A stretch of 64,000 nt of DNA, taken from NCBI RefSeq assembly GCF_003335585.1, contig NZ_QBFD01000012.1:43822-107821 (forward strand), in the 5' to 3' direction. The notes under the pieces are model-generated. The model had not been told where the DNA came from, made no database searches, and was given only the letters and a program-made list of their open reading frames with translations. The DNA is from Sulfitobacter sp. DFL-14 (lineage in GTDB: Bacteria; Pseudomonadota; Alphaproteobacteria; Rhodobacterales; Rhodobacteraceae). The position numbers and the translations under genes were made by a program. This document shows positions 48,092 through 57,514 of this stretch, piece after piece. Positions within the stretch are counted from its first letter, which is position 1, and each line of letters starts with the position of its first letter.

Positions 48092-48157
48092 GCTTCCCAC
48101 AGCCGCCCGCCTGTGACAGCGTGCTGAGACACAACCGAAAGTCAGAGCGGCGGGCCT

Positions 48158-49084
48158 TTGAAAAAGACCATCCCAGAAAGCATCGTTCTTGCGGGTCACC
48201 GCGATTACGACCTGCTGAGCGCAATCGCGGATGAGATCACGAAACGCGCGGGCGGGGCCGGGGCGCTGGCCGCCCGGTTCTCGGCCATGCTGCGCCAATG
48301 CGTCGATGATGTGATCATGACCCCCAAGACGGGGCGGCGCTCTTACGATGAGCTGGAAAAGACTGAAAAGACCTATATCGGCACGCGGGTCGAGATTGAG
48401 CTGCGCGCGATGCTGTCACTGCCCAAAGGCAGGCTGGACACTGTCATTCTCGGGCATGACGTGGACATCAAGAACACGATGGGCAGCAACTGGATGATCC
48501 CGACCGAAGCCATCGGCCATCCCTGCATCCTTGTGGCCGCGGATGAGCTCCGCGCGCGCTGCTACCTCGGTCTGATCGTGGCACATCCGGAATATCTGAC
48601 CCTTGGCCAGAACAAGGATTCCAAGAAAAGCGTATCGGCGCCGGGGTTTGCCAATATCTTCTGGGTGCTGCTGGATCATCCCTATCCGCCGAACTTCTGG
48701 CGCACGGTTCCCGCCGATGTGATCGAAGGCATCTTTGCAGGGACGTCGGGCAATCAGCGCATGGCCAATCTGTTTCGCGCAGTGCAGCGCGCGCCGATCA
48801 CCCGCGACGTGGTCGAGGCGGTGGCCCAGCAACAGGATTTCATGCGGCGCATCCGTTCGGACAACGGCAGGGGCACGCGGGATCATCTGGCCCGCGAGGG
48901 CATCCTGTTGCTGTCCGGCCAGTATGACGCGCCGCTGATTGCCGCCCTTGGGCTGCCCGCCTGTTCGGGCAGCGAATTTGTCTCTTACCGGCCGGTGTCA
49001 CAGGGCGAGGCCGATCTGGCGGCGGCACATGGCATTGCGCTGGTCTGGTCGCCTGATCCCTATAGCGCTTCGGGATATACCTGA
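48158..49084 (+). CDS. NaeI-like type II restriction endonuclease
   Basis: The 308-residue protein shows the NaeI catalytic layout: E79 (IGTRVEIELR), D94 (GRLDTVIL), then D103-I-K105 (GHDVDIKNTMGS). The spacing fits E70, D86, D95 and K97 of NaeI. NaeI-like WMIPTEAIGHPCILVAADEL and CYLGLIVAHPEYLTLGQN follow, and the C-terminal half would be the effector DNA-binding domain. The only start that keeps the full domain is TTG at 48158; no ATG lies between it and the upstream stop. It is preceded by the cognate methyltransferase. Confidence 0.82.
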   Translation: MKKTIPESIVLAGHRDYDLLSAIADEITKRAGGAGALAARFSAMLRQCVDDVIMTPKTGRRSYDELEKTEKTYIGTRVEIELRAMLSLPKGRLDTVILGHDVDIKNTMGSNWMIPTEAIGHPCILVAADELRARCYLGLIVAHPEYLTLGQNKDSKKSVSAPGFANIFWVLLDHPYPPNFWRTVPADVIEGIFAGTSGNQRMANLFRAVQRAPITRDVVEAVAQQQDFMRRIRSDNGRGTRDHLAREGILLLSGQYDAPLIAALGLPACSGSEFVSYRPVSQGEADLAAAHGIALVWSPDPYSASGYT

Positions 49085-49518
49085 ATCACTTGTTCGCTGC
49101 CTCTCCCTGCGGTCGAACGCGAAAAGTGATGTTGGATGTTTCAACTTAATCCCGAAACGCTGTAGTCACCCGGAATCAAAGTTCGATTCATTGAATACAG
49201 TTCTCAACGGCAGGTTCGCGCCCGACCGGGGGGCGGGGTCGGGTGCGAACCGGATCGCAAGCGATCCGGGGGCAGTGGGAAAAGGTGCGCATTTCGTTTC
49301 CGCCATACTCGCGCATTCTGCGCCGTATGGAATCGGCACGCCTTTGGCGCGACGGGAGGGCGATTTTGTGCCCTCTGCCAAATCACGACCGGAAATCACG
49401 ACCGGCTGGAATGTTTAGACGTTCTTCACCGCACATAGGTCCAGAACGCCCTCCAGGTCGGGCGCTCCCCGGCCTGCCTCTCAGGTCACACGCGGCCCGT
49501 TGAGCGCGGAAATCCCGG
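49085..49518. other. Gene-free stretch after the restriction gene
   Basis: These 434 bases hold no supported gene. They contain a hairpin CCGGATCGC-AA-GCGATCCGG (about 49251-49270) and a 13-base tandem duplication AAATCACGACCGG at 49380-49405. No T-run terminator and no copy of the tRNA-Thr 3' end was found, so this end of the restriction-modification cassette has no visible attachment site. Confidence 0.5.
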
Positions 49519-51078
49519 TCAGAGCACCACTTCGATCAGGCTTGGGCCCTTGCGGGTCAACCCGTCTTGCAAGGCGGCTTCCAGGTCTTCACATGTGGTG
49601 ACCCGAACCGCATCCACCCCCATGGAGTGCGACATCTGCACCCAATCCAGCGCCGGGCGGTCGAGGCTGAGCATGTCGATTGCACGGGGGCCGGGGTTGC
49701 CGACGCCCACATTGGTCAGCTCGCCCCGCAGGATCTTGTAGCTGCGGTTGGCAAAGACCAGCGTCGTGATGTCCAGGTTTTCCCGCGCCATGGTCCAGAG
49801 CGCCTGCACCGTGTACATCGCCGAGCCGTCCCCGGTCAGGGCCATCACCCGGCGGTCCGGGCAGGCAATCGCCGCGCCGATGGCGGCGGGCAGGCAATAC
49901 CCGATGGAGCCGCCGCAGTTGTTCAGCCAGGTATGGCGCGCCGCCCCCATGGTTGCGGGGGAAAACGCCCGGCCCGTTGTCACGGATTCGTCCACCACGA
50001 TGCCATCCTGCGGAATCGCGCGGGCAATGCAGTCCGCCAGTTTCTCCAGATCAATTGTGCCGCTGGGCGCATCGGGCAGATCGTGCCGGGCCACATGGGC
50101 GGGGGGCGTGTCGGACGCCGCCAGCGCCCCGCAGAGACCGCTCAGCGCCGCGCCCAGATCCGCGCCTGCGTCGGCCAAAGTCACGATCTCGGCCCCTTCG
50201 CGGGTCAGGATCGCGGGCTTGCCGGGATAGGCGAAAAAGCCGATGGGTGCGCGCGCCCCGATCAGGACGATCCGCTTGAAGGGCTCAAGCACCTTCAGCG
50301 CCATGTCGATGGGATATGGCACGCGGCCAATGGCCACCCGCCCTGCCCCGCGTTCAAGCCGCGCGTTGGACCATTCCGACAACAGCTTGCAGCCGGTTTT
50401 CGCAGCGATCCGTCCGGCGGTTTCAAGGTTCTCTTCGGTCAGGGCCGTGCCGCCCAGCAGCAGCAGGGTTTCCGGCCCGTCCAATGCGGCAGAGGCCTGC
50501 GCCAGCATGGTTTCGTCAAAGGGGGCGGGTACAGGGGTTTCCAGCGCAGCCGCCGGGTTGCCGCCTGCGTCCCATGCGGTGTCGCTTGGCAGGATCAGGG
50601 TCGCGATCTGCCCTGGTGCTGTCATGGCGGCCTGCACCGCTTCTGCGGCATCCCGACCCACGGCCCCGGCAGAACCCGATGTGCGGACCCAATGCGAAAC
50701 CGGGCGCGCGATGCCTTCGATATCGGCGGTCAGCGGCGCATCCAGCGCAATATGGCCGGAGGCATGTTCGCCAACGATGTTCACCACGCCGGAACCAGCC
50801 TTTTTCGCGTTGTGCAGGTTGGAGACCCCGTTGGCCAGCCCCGGCCCCAGGTGCAGCAGCGTCGAGGCGGGTTTGCGTGCCATCCGGTAATAGCCGTCAG
50901 CGGCCCCGGTGGCGACGGCCTCCTGCAGGGCCAGAATGGAACGCATGCCCGGAATATGATCCAATGCCGCGACAAAATGCATCTCGGAGGTGCCGGGATT
51001 GGTGAAACAGACCTCCACCCCGTTGGCCAGCAGGCTGTGCACCAGGCTCTCGGCGCCGTTCATGTGATCGTCTTTCAC
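49519..51078 (-). CDS. ThDP-dependent enzyme, acetolactate synthase large subunit-like
   Basis: The 519-residue protein has the ThDP enzyme order. The PYR domain carries the catalytic Glu (ILALQEAVATGAADGYYRMA) and LHLGPGLANGVSNLHNAKKA; the C-terminal PP domain carries the cofactor motif ALTGDGSAMYTVQALWTMAR plus LVFANRSYKIL. Family members include acetolactate synthase and benzoylformate decarboxylase; the substrate is unknown. A GTG start at 51078 overlaps the ligase stop (GTGA) and has AAGGA upstream, so it is preferred to ATG 51063. It is the last gene of the TRAP operon. Confidence 0.85.
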   Translation of the reverse strand: MKDDHMNGAESLVHSLLANGVEVCFTNPGTSEMHFVAALDHIPGMRSILALQEAVATGAADGYYRMARKPASTLLHLGPGLANGVSNLHNAKKAGSGVVNIVGEHASGHIALDAPLTADIEGIARPVSHWVRTSGSAGAVGRDAAEAVQAAMTAPGQIATLILPSDTAWDAGGNPAAALETPVPAPFDETMLAQASAALDGPETLLLLGGTALTEENLETAGRIAAKTGCKLLSEWSNARLERGAGRVAIGRVPYPIDMALKVLEPFKRIVLIGARAPIGFFAYPGKPAILTREGAEIVTLADAGADLGAALSGLCGALAASDTPPAHVARHDLPDAPSGTIDLEKLADCIARAIPQDGIVVDESVTTGRAFSPATMGAARHTWLNNCGGSIGYCLPAAIGAAIACPDRRVMALTGDGSAMYTVQALWTMARENLDITTLVFANRSYKILRGELTNVGVGNPGPRAIDMLSLDRPALDWVQMSHSMGVDAVRVTTCEDLEAALQDGLTRKGPSLIEVVL

Positions 51079-52649
51079 GTATTTTCCTTTTCTGCAGCCC
51101 AAAAGGGGGCCCGCAAGTCCTTCTTCAGTATTTTCCCGATGGTGCTGCGCGGCAAGACATCGCGCAGTTCGACCGCCGACAGGCGCTGGCTTTTGCCCAG
51201 TTTGGCATTGGCCCGCGCCAAAATGTCTTCGCCCCCTCGCGATGCCCCCGCGCGCCGCACCACAAGGCCCAGCGGCGTTTCGCCCCAGGCCTCTGACGGC
51301 ACGCCGATCACGGCGGCATCGGTCACATCCGGGTCATCCAGCAGCACCAGCTCCAGATCATTGGCATAGATGTTCAGCCCGCCCGAGATGATCATGTCCT
51401 TCTTGCGGTCTGACAGGGTCAGAAAGCCGTCGTCGTCCAAGTGGCCCATATCGCCGGAACGAAAGTACACATGGCCCTGAGCGTCACGCCAGATGTAATC
51501 CGCCGTCAGGTCGTCGCGGCCAAAATATCCTGCCATCATGGTGGGGCCACGTCCGCAGATTTCGCCGACCTGCCCCGGTGCCACCTCGTTCCCCTGCCCG
51601 TCGATCAGGCGGATTTCATTGCCCGGCGCGGCTTTGCCCACGGTATGCAGCTTGTCGGGGTGCTCATCGGCGACCAGAACGGTGACGCCGCCGCCCTCGG
51701 TCAGCCCGTAGTATTCGATCAGCTTGCCGGGAAAGCGCGCCAGCACATCGCGTTTGACATCTGCGCGCAGCGGTGCCGAGGTCGAGAATTTCATCCGCAT
51801 GGAGGACAGATCGAAACTGTCGAAATCGGGCACATCCATGATGCGTTTGTATTGCACAGGCACCAGCATGGTATGGGTGATCTGCGCGCGCTGCACGATT
51901 TCCAGATAGCGGCGCGCGTCGAATTTCGGCATCAGGTGCACGGTTGATCCGCCGAACAGGGTCGGGACAAAGGCCACGATGGTGGTGTTGGAATAAAGCG
52001 GCGTGGACAGCAGCGTTCGGGCATCCGCGTCATAGCCGTTGGGCGTGACCCGGTCCATCTGGGCGGCGCGCATCATGTGATCATGAACGATGCCCTTGGG
52101 GGTGCCGGTGGTGCCCGAGGAATAGATCAGGTTGAAGGGGTCCTTCATGTCGATGGGCACCATCGGATCAGAGGTCCCGGCGCCCGCCAGTGCGGCCTCA
52201 TAGCCGTCATAGCCCGCCGCCACGAAATCCAGCGCGAAGCGGTGAAGTTCCATGTCGCCCAGAAACCCGTCCAGCAGGTCGCGATAGGCCTCGGCGACAA
52301 AGATCGCCTTCGCCCCGCAATCCGCGATCATTTTCTGCAGCGCCTCGGGTGAGGCCATGGAAGAAAGCGGCGTGACGCATCCCCCCGCCCGCAGAATGCC
52401 CATGAAGAGCGTGGCATAGGGGATCGAATTGGGCGACAGGATCGCCACATTGTCCCCCTTTTGCAGCCCCCGCGCCAGCAGCAGATTGGCCACCCGGTTG
52501 ATCTGCGCATCAAAGGCGCCCCAGGTCAGTTTCTCATCACCACAGACCAGCGCCATTCGGTCGGGATGGGCAGTGGCATTGGCGCGGACGCGTGCGACGA
52601 TGGTTTCGGTGGGGGGCGTGTCGCCAACAGGTGGGTTGATGGGTATCAT
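51075..52649 (-). CDS. AMP-dependent acyl-CoA synthetase/ligase
   Basis: The 524-residue adenylate-forming enzyme has P-loop NLIYSSGTTGTPKGIVHDHM, EYYGLTEGGGVTVLVADEHP, YFRSGDMGHLDDDGFLTLSD, RKKDMIISGGLNIYANDLE and the catalytic Lys in LPRSTIGKILKKDLR. It should activate a carboxylic acid brought in by the TRAP importer encoded upstream. The ATG at 52649 lies five bases after the TRAP permease stop. The acid is unknown. Confidence 0.87.
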   Translation of the reverse strand: MIPINPPVGDTPPTETIVARVRANATAHPDRMALVCGDEKLTWGAFDAQINRVANLLLARGLQKGDNVAILSPNSIPYATLFMGILRAGGCVTPLSSMASPEALQKMIADCGAKAIFVAEAYRDLLDGFLGDMELHRFALDFVAAGYDGYEAALAGAGTSDPMVPIDMKDPFNLIYSSGTTGTPKGIVHDHMMRAAQMDRVTPNGYDADARTLLSTPLYSNTTIVAFVPTLFGGSTVHLMPKFDARRYLEIVQRAQITHTMLVPVQYKRIMDVPDFDSFDLSSMRMKFSTSAPLRADVKRDVLARFPGKLIEYYGLTEGGGVTVLVADEHPDKLHTVGKAAPGNEIRLIDGQGNEVAPGQVGEICGRGPTMMAGYFGRDDLTADYIWRDAQGHVYFRSGDMGHLDDDGFLTLSDRKKDMIISGGLNIYANDLELVLLDDPDVTDAAVIGVPSEAWGETPLGLVVRRAGASRGGEDILARANAKLGKSQRLSAVELRDVLPRSTIGKILKKDLRAPFWAAEKENT

Positions 52650-52654
52650 GACGG

Positions 52655-54646
52655 TCAGGCTGTCGTTGGTTCGGTCTGTCTTGCGCGCCATGCCAGCAGG
52701 ATCGGCAGGGCGCAAAGGGCGGCACCGACGATGAACGACAGGCTGTAGCCCCAGTTCAGCAGATCGGTCTTGGGTTTGGCAATCAGGACACCGCCAAAGA
52801 ACAGCAGGACCCGCAGCGGCAGTTCGAACCGCCCCCGCACCGGGCCGATCAGGCTGATGTAGCCCTGGAGTGCCGAGGCGATCATCGCCACGCCGATCAG
52901 GGCACAGCTTAGCGCGACCGTGACCTCCCATGCCGGGGCCTGGCCGATCAGCGCAGGGTTCAGCACAAAGAAGAAGGGCGCGATATAGATCACCCCGCCC
53001 AGGCGCATTGCCTCGAACCCGGTGGCGATGGGGTTGGACCCGGCCATGGTGGAGGCCGCGAAGGCGCCCAGCGCCACGGGGGGCGTGATATAGCTGACCA
53101 TGCCCCAGTAGAGGATGAAGAGGTGCACCGCGAGCTGGTTCAGCCCGCCCGCCTCAAGCGCAGGCGCCAGCACCACGGCCAGAAAGATGTAGCAGGCGGT
53201 CACCGTCATCCCCATGCCGAAGATAAAGGCAGTCAGCGCCCCCATCAGCAGCAGGACAAGCGTGTTGTCTCCGGCCAGGAAGACCAGTTCATTGACCAGC
53301 GTGCCCGCCAGCCCGGTGGCCGAGAAAGAGCCGACAATCAGGCCGACACCCAGCAGGATGGCGGTCAGCTCTGCCAGCCCCATGCCGACGCCCACGATCA
53401 TATTGCCCAGCCGCTGCCCGTTCAGGCGGAAGCGCGCGCGGAACTGGTTCACGATCAGCAACAGGACAGTGGCATAAAAGGGCGCGGAGGATTCCTTGCG
53501 CAGCCCGATCATCATGTAGAGCAGCAGCGCGAAGACAAAGATATAGGGCCAGCCCTCGATCATCACTTCCTTGAGCCTCGGCAGATCCGGTTTGGGCAGG
53601 CCACGCAGACCACGCCGGGCCGAATAGGCGTCAATCTGGGCAAAAAGGCTCCAGTAATACAGGATGCTGGGAATGGCGGCAGCCAGCGCGATCTCCACAT
53701 AGGGGCGCGACAGGAAGGACGCCATGACAAAGGCCGTGGCCCCCATGATCGGCGGCATCAGCACCCCGCCGGTGGAGGCGCAGGCCTCTGTCGCGGCGGC
53801 GGTCTTGGCGGAAAAGCCGGTCTTGCGCATCGCCGGGATCGACACCGCACCCGTGGTCAGCACGTTGGAGATGACCGAGCCCGACATGGACCCCATGAAG
53901 CCGCTGGCAAAGATGGAGACCTTGGCGGCACCGCCCCGGTAGCCGCCGACCAGACCAAGCGCCAGATCGTTGAAGAACTGTCCGCCGCCGGTGCGTTGCA
54001 GCACCGCCCCGAACAGGATGAAGCCGATGACCACGCCGCCAAAGGCCTTCATCGGAATGCCGAAAGAGCTTTCGGCGGAATAGATGTGATAGGGCACGGT
54101 CTGCATGAAGGTGCTCTGGAACCCCGAGAACGGGTCAGGCACATGCCCGGCAAAGGTCGGGTAAAAGGCAAAGAGCGTCACGATCAGGAACAGGATCAAC
54201 CCGCCCGCGCGGCGTGTCGCCTCAAGGATCAGAAAGAAGAAGACGACCGAGACATATTGCGCCGTTTCGGGGGCTGCATATTCCCAGCCCTGCGACAGGT
54301 TCGCCTGTGCGGTCTGGGTCAGATACCAGGTACAGGCAAGCGAGGCCGCGAAGAACGCCCAGTCCAGCAGCGAGGGCCTGCCGCCCTTGCCGCCGCGCAT
54401 CTGGAAAATCAGGAATGTCAGGGCCAGGAATATCCCGCCCAAAAGATACAGATATCGCCCCTCGATCAGCACCAGCCCGAAAAGCTGGGTGTTGAACAGT
54501 TGGTTGACCACCAGCACCAGCGACAAAAGCGTGCCGGTGATGACGACCCAGCGGGCGGGACCGGCAATGCGCTCTGCCGGGGTCTCCCCGTCGATTGCGA
54601 CTTCTTCGACCGCTTTTGTGGCGGTGTTCTTGTTCTGCTCGGTCAT
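52655..54646 (-). CDS. TRAP transporter fused permease (DctQM, 4TM/12TM type)
   Basis: The 663-residue membrane protein joins a small N-terminal DctQ-like part with the large DctM part. Family motifs include IYSAESSFGIPMKAFGGVVI, SIFASGFMGSMSGSVISNVL, TTGAVSIPAMRKTGFSAKTA, CASTGGVLMPPIMGATAFVM and VSYITPPVALGAFAASTMAG. Such fused permeases work with TAXI-type binding proteins; that gene lies 82 bases upstream. The start at 54646 (MTEQNKNTATK) is chosen over TTG 54682. Confidence 0.93.
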   Translation of the reverse strand: MTEQNKNTATKAVEEVAIDGETPAERIAGPARWVVITGTLLSLVLVVNQLFNTQLFGLVLIEGRYLYLLGGIFLALTFLIFQMRGGKGGRPSLLDWAFFAASLACTWYLTQTAQANLSQGWEYAAPETAQYVSVVFFFLILEATRRAGGLILFLIVTLFAFYPTFAGHVPDPFSGFQSTFMQTVPYHIYSAESSFGIPMKAFGGVVIGFILFGAVLQRTGGGQFFNDLALGLVGGYRGGAAKVSIFASGFMGSMSGSVISNVLTTGAVSIPAMRKTGFSAKTAAATEACASTGGVLMPPIMGATAFVMASFLSRPYVEIALAAAIPSILYYWSLFAQIDAYSARRGLRGLPKPDLPRLKEVMIEGWPYIFVFALLLYMMIGLRKESSAPFYATVLLLIVNQFRARFRLNGQRLGNMIVGVGMGLAELTAILLGVGLIVGSFSATGLAGTLVNELVFLAGDNTLVLLLMGALTAFIFGMGMTVTACYIFLAVVLAPALEAGGLNQLAVHLFILYWGMVSYITPPVALGAFAASTMAGSNPIATGFEAMRLGGVIYIAPFFFVLNPALIGQAPAWEVTVALSCALIGVAMIASALQGYISLIGPVRGRFELPLRVLLFFGGVLIAKPKTDLLNWGYSLSFIVGAALCALPILLAWRARQTEPTTA

Positions 54647-54728
54647 CGGCTGGCTCACGAATTGGGGGAGTGCGCAGGGCAAACCGGCCGGCGAAAACGC
54701 CGGCCGGTTCAGTTACATGTCGCGAGGA

Positions 54729-55865
54729 TCAGAAGACGACTTCGAAACCGCCATCTGCCAGCGCCTTGCGGCGGGCTTCGGCCCAGGCTGCTTCCCAGTC
54801 AGAGGGGTTGGCGGCCTTGGTTTCTTCCCAGGCTTTTGCCAGGGCAGCCTGACGGGCAATCAGCTTGTCGTTATGCGCCTGTGCCGCATCGGTCCAGACA
54901 CCCGCTTCGGTGTAATAACGGATTGCACCCTCGTGGTAGGGAACCACCCACTCCATGTCCTGCTTGTCCATGGCCCAGCCGCCAATGCCCGGTGCCTTGC
55001 CGTCATACTGCGGGAAAAGTTCGACCATCGCCTTGGTCATGTTGTAGACGAGATCCGCATCGGTTGCCTCGATCGCCGTCAGAACCGGATAGGCATAGCC
55101 CGCCCCCTGGTAGCCGTCGGTGCCGTCGATGGTGGCCCCGACCTTGGCCAGGTTCGTCGAAAAGAACGGGGCAATGGCCGTCATCCGCGCCAGACCTTCC
55201 GCGTTGTCGGGGTCAATCGGCGGCCAGAACAGCCCGCGCGGCCCCGCTTCGGCCTCATAGGCCTTGCCCGAGTTAGTGGAGGCAAAGGCCGCATCGACCT
55301 GGTTTTCGATCAGCCCGGTCCAGCTGGCGCCGAAACCGCCGAAATCGACCCGCTCCACGTCATCCCATGTCAGACCGCCATAGGCGAGATAGGCCTCGGT
55401 GTTCACGTTCAGCGCGGGCGCGCCGACGATATAGGCCACGCGCTTGCCCTTGAGGTCGGAAAATTCCTTGATGTCAAGGTCGTTTGCCACGCCGACCGCG
55501 AGGTTGATCGCGCCGCCGTTGTTGGCCATCAGCACGCGAATGGGCTGCGGGCCCCAGTTCTCCGCACCGAAGTCAAACACGCCTTCCTGCGCCATGAAGC
55601 TGCCGCCAACGCCGGTGGCAGAGAATTCCACCCGGCCCTGCCGCAGCGGCTCTGTCCGCGACACGTCGTTCTTGCCCGGCAACACGCGCAGGTTCACGCC
55701 CGCCGCATCCTGAAGCGCTGCCCCGATGGCAACGGCCTGGTTGTAGCCGGCCGAACCGGTGTCATAGGCCGTCCAGCTCATTTGCTTGGGCAGATCAAAA
55801 TCCTGCGCGGTCGCCATGGTGGCCGTCAGGCCCAGCGCCGCAATCGTCGTCTTGATGTAGTACAT
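54729..55865 (-). CDS. TAXI-family TRAP transporter solute-binding protein
   Basis: The 378-residue periplasmic protein has a signal peptide (MYYIKTTIAALGLTATMATA). TAXI features are present: MSWTAYDTGSAGYNQAVAIG, LRVLPGKNDVSRTEPLRQGR, VEFSATGVGGSFMAQEG and FSDLKGKRVAYIVGAPALNV. It binds the solute for the fused permease. GGGAGGAAACT precedes the ATG at 55865. It opens the TRAP / ligase / ThDP-enzyme operon and is divergent from selA, 257 bases apart. Confidence 0.92.
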   Translation of the reverse strand: MYYIKTTIAALGLTATMATAQDFDLPKQMSWTAYDTGSAGYNQAVAIGAALQDAAGVNLRVLPGKNDVSRTEPLRQGRVEFSATGVGGSFMAQEGVFDFGAENWGPQPIRVLMANNGGAINLAVGVANDLDIKEFSDLKGKRVAYIVGAPALNVNTEAYLAYGGLTWDDVERVDFGGFGASWTGLIENQVDAAFASTNSGKAYEAEAGPRGLFWPPIDPDNAEGLARMTAIAPFFSTNLAKVGATIDGTDGYQGAGYAYPVLTAIEATDADLVYNMTKAMVELFPQYDGKAPGIGGWAMDKQDMEWVVPYHEGAIRYYTEAGVWTDAAQAHNDKLIARQAALAKAWEETKAANPSDWEAAWAEARRKALADGGFEVVF

Positions 55866-56122
55866 AGTTTCCTCCCCGGAATGTCGTAACGCCCCCACAG
55901 CTGAAAGCGTTCTGAACTTGATTTGGTCTTGTCTCTCCCTTCGTGCGAAATTCAATTCCGCCTTACGGAACAAGATATGAAGCATGGCTTTCGGGAGTCA
56001 ACACCACATCGCAGTGGCCGGAGCACATCACAGGGCCCGGCGAACGCCTGTTTCTGTCGCATCTCGACCCGCCGCCGCCCCTGGCCTATGCAGGGCATGT
56101 CACCAGTTTTGAAGGGCCCGAT

Positions 56123-57514
56123 ATGACCGCAAGCCTGAAAGACCTGCCCCAGATCGAGGCGCTGTTGTCGCAGCCGAGCATTGCTGCGCTGTCGCAGCGC
56201 TTCAGCCGTGCCGAAACGCGCGCCGTGTTACGTAGCGTCATTGCCGATCTGCGGGCCACCCTGCTGAGCACGGATCCGCCCCGCGCCCTGCCCGATTTTG
56301 CCGGACCGGATTTTGCCGCCTCGGTGGCGCATCGGATCGCGGCAGCGCGCGCGCCTTCGCTGCGCCCGGTGATCAATGCGACCGGAATCATCATCCACAC
56401 CAACCTGGGCCGCGCCCGGCTGGCGCCCCGGGCCATTGCGGCGCTGGCGGCCGCCGGGGCGGATGCGAGCAACCTTGAACTCGACCTCAAAACCGGCAAA
56501 CGCGGCTCGCGCCATGCCCATGTGGAGCGGCTGATCCGGGAACTGACCGGCGCAGAGGCTGCCGTGGTGGTCAACAATTGCGCCGCCGCCGTCCTGCTGA
56601 GCCTGATGGCCACCGCAGGCGGACGGAATGTGGTGGCATCGCGCGGAGAGCTGATCGAGATCGGCGGGTCCTTCCGCCTGCCCGACGTGATCGCGCAAAG
56701 CGGTGCGCAGCTGCGCGAGGTCGGCACGACCAACAAGACCCGGGTGGCGGATTACGCCAATGCCATCGACGACAACACCGCCGTGCTGCTCAAGAGCCAT
56801 ACCAGCAATTTCAGGATCGTGGGCTTTACCGCAGCACCCGACCGGCAGGCACTTGCCCGACTGGCCAGGGAGCGCAGGGTGATCCTGATGGAGGACCTTG
56901 GCAGCGGCGTGCTGGTTGACCTCACCCCCTTCGGGCTGAACGACGAGCCGGTGGTGGCCGATGTGCTGAAGGCCGGCGTCGATCTGGTCATGTTCTCGGG
57001 CGACAAGCTGCTGGGGGGGCCGCAGGCCGGTATCATTGCCGGACGGCAGGACATCGTGGCAGAGCTGAAGGCGCATCCGCTGATGCGCGCGTTGCGCATC
57101 GACAAACTGTCGCTTGCCGCACTTGATGCGACCCTGCGCCTTTACCGCGCGCCCCATGATCCGTTGAAAGAGGTGCCGGTGCTGCGGATGCTGTCGGCGC
57201 CGCAGGAGACGGTCGCCGCCCGTGCCGCCGCCCTGGCGGAAAGGCTGGCCGCCGTCGGCATCACCGATATCGGGACAGAGGCCACCTCGGCCCGCGTCGG
57301 CGGCGGCACGCTGCCCGAGCAGGACCTGCCCAGCGTGGCCCTGTCCCTGCGTCTGGAGGGTTTCACCGCAGAGGCGCTGAGTGCAGCGCTGCGCCGGGGC
57401 AGGCCGCCGGTGATCGGACGGATCGCGCAGGATCGGCTTTTGCTGGACCTGCGCAGCGTTGAGGACGATGAACTGCCCCTGATCGCGGATGCCTTTGCCG
57501 CGATCCTGCGCTGA
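56123..57514 (+). CDS. selA: L-seryl-tRNA(Sec) selenium transferase
   Basis: The 463-residue PLP enzyme matches SelA in length and motifs: INATGIIIHTNLGRARLAPR, SNLELDLKTGKRGSRHAHVE, NNCAAAVLLSLMATAGGRNV, VGTTNKTRVADYANAIDDNT and the PLP lysine K295 in MFSGDKLLGGPQAGII, the same residue number as in E. coli. It converts Ser-tRNA(Sec) to Sec-tRNA(Sec) using selenophosphate. The ATG at 56123 gives the family length; an open frame extends to 55943. It overlaps selB by one base. SelD is not in the window. Confidence 0.96.
   Translation: MTASLKDLPQIEALLSQPSIAALSQRFSRAETRAVLRSVIADLRATLLSTDPPRALPDFAGPDFAASVAHRIAAARAPSLRPVINATGIIIHTNLGRARLAPRAIAALAAAGADASNLELDLKTGKRGSRHAHVERLIRELTGAEAAVVVNNCAAAVLLSLMATAGGRNVVASRGELIEIGGSFRLPDVIAQSGAQLREVGTTNKTRVADYANAIDDNTAVLLKSHTSNFRIVGFTAAPDRQALARLARERRVILMEDLGSGVLVDLTPFGLNDEPVVADVLKAGVDLVMFSGDKLLGGPQAGIIAGRQDIVAELKAHPLMRALRIDKLSLAALDATLRLYRAPHDPLKEVPVLRMLSAPQETVAARAAALAERLAAVGITDIGTEATSARVGGGTLPEQDLPSVALSLRLEGFTAEALSAALRRGRPPVIGRIAQDRLLLDLRSVEDDELPLIADAFAAILR

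Noticed and set aside
46824..49518. A tRNA-Thr-integrated genomic island with attachment sites
   Set aside because: No copy of the tRNA 3' end and no integrase was found downstream; only nearness of the restriction-modification pair to the tRNA is seen.
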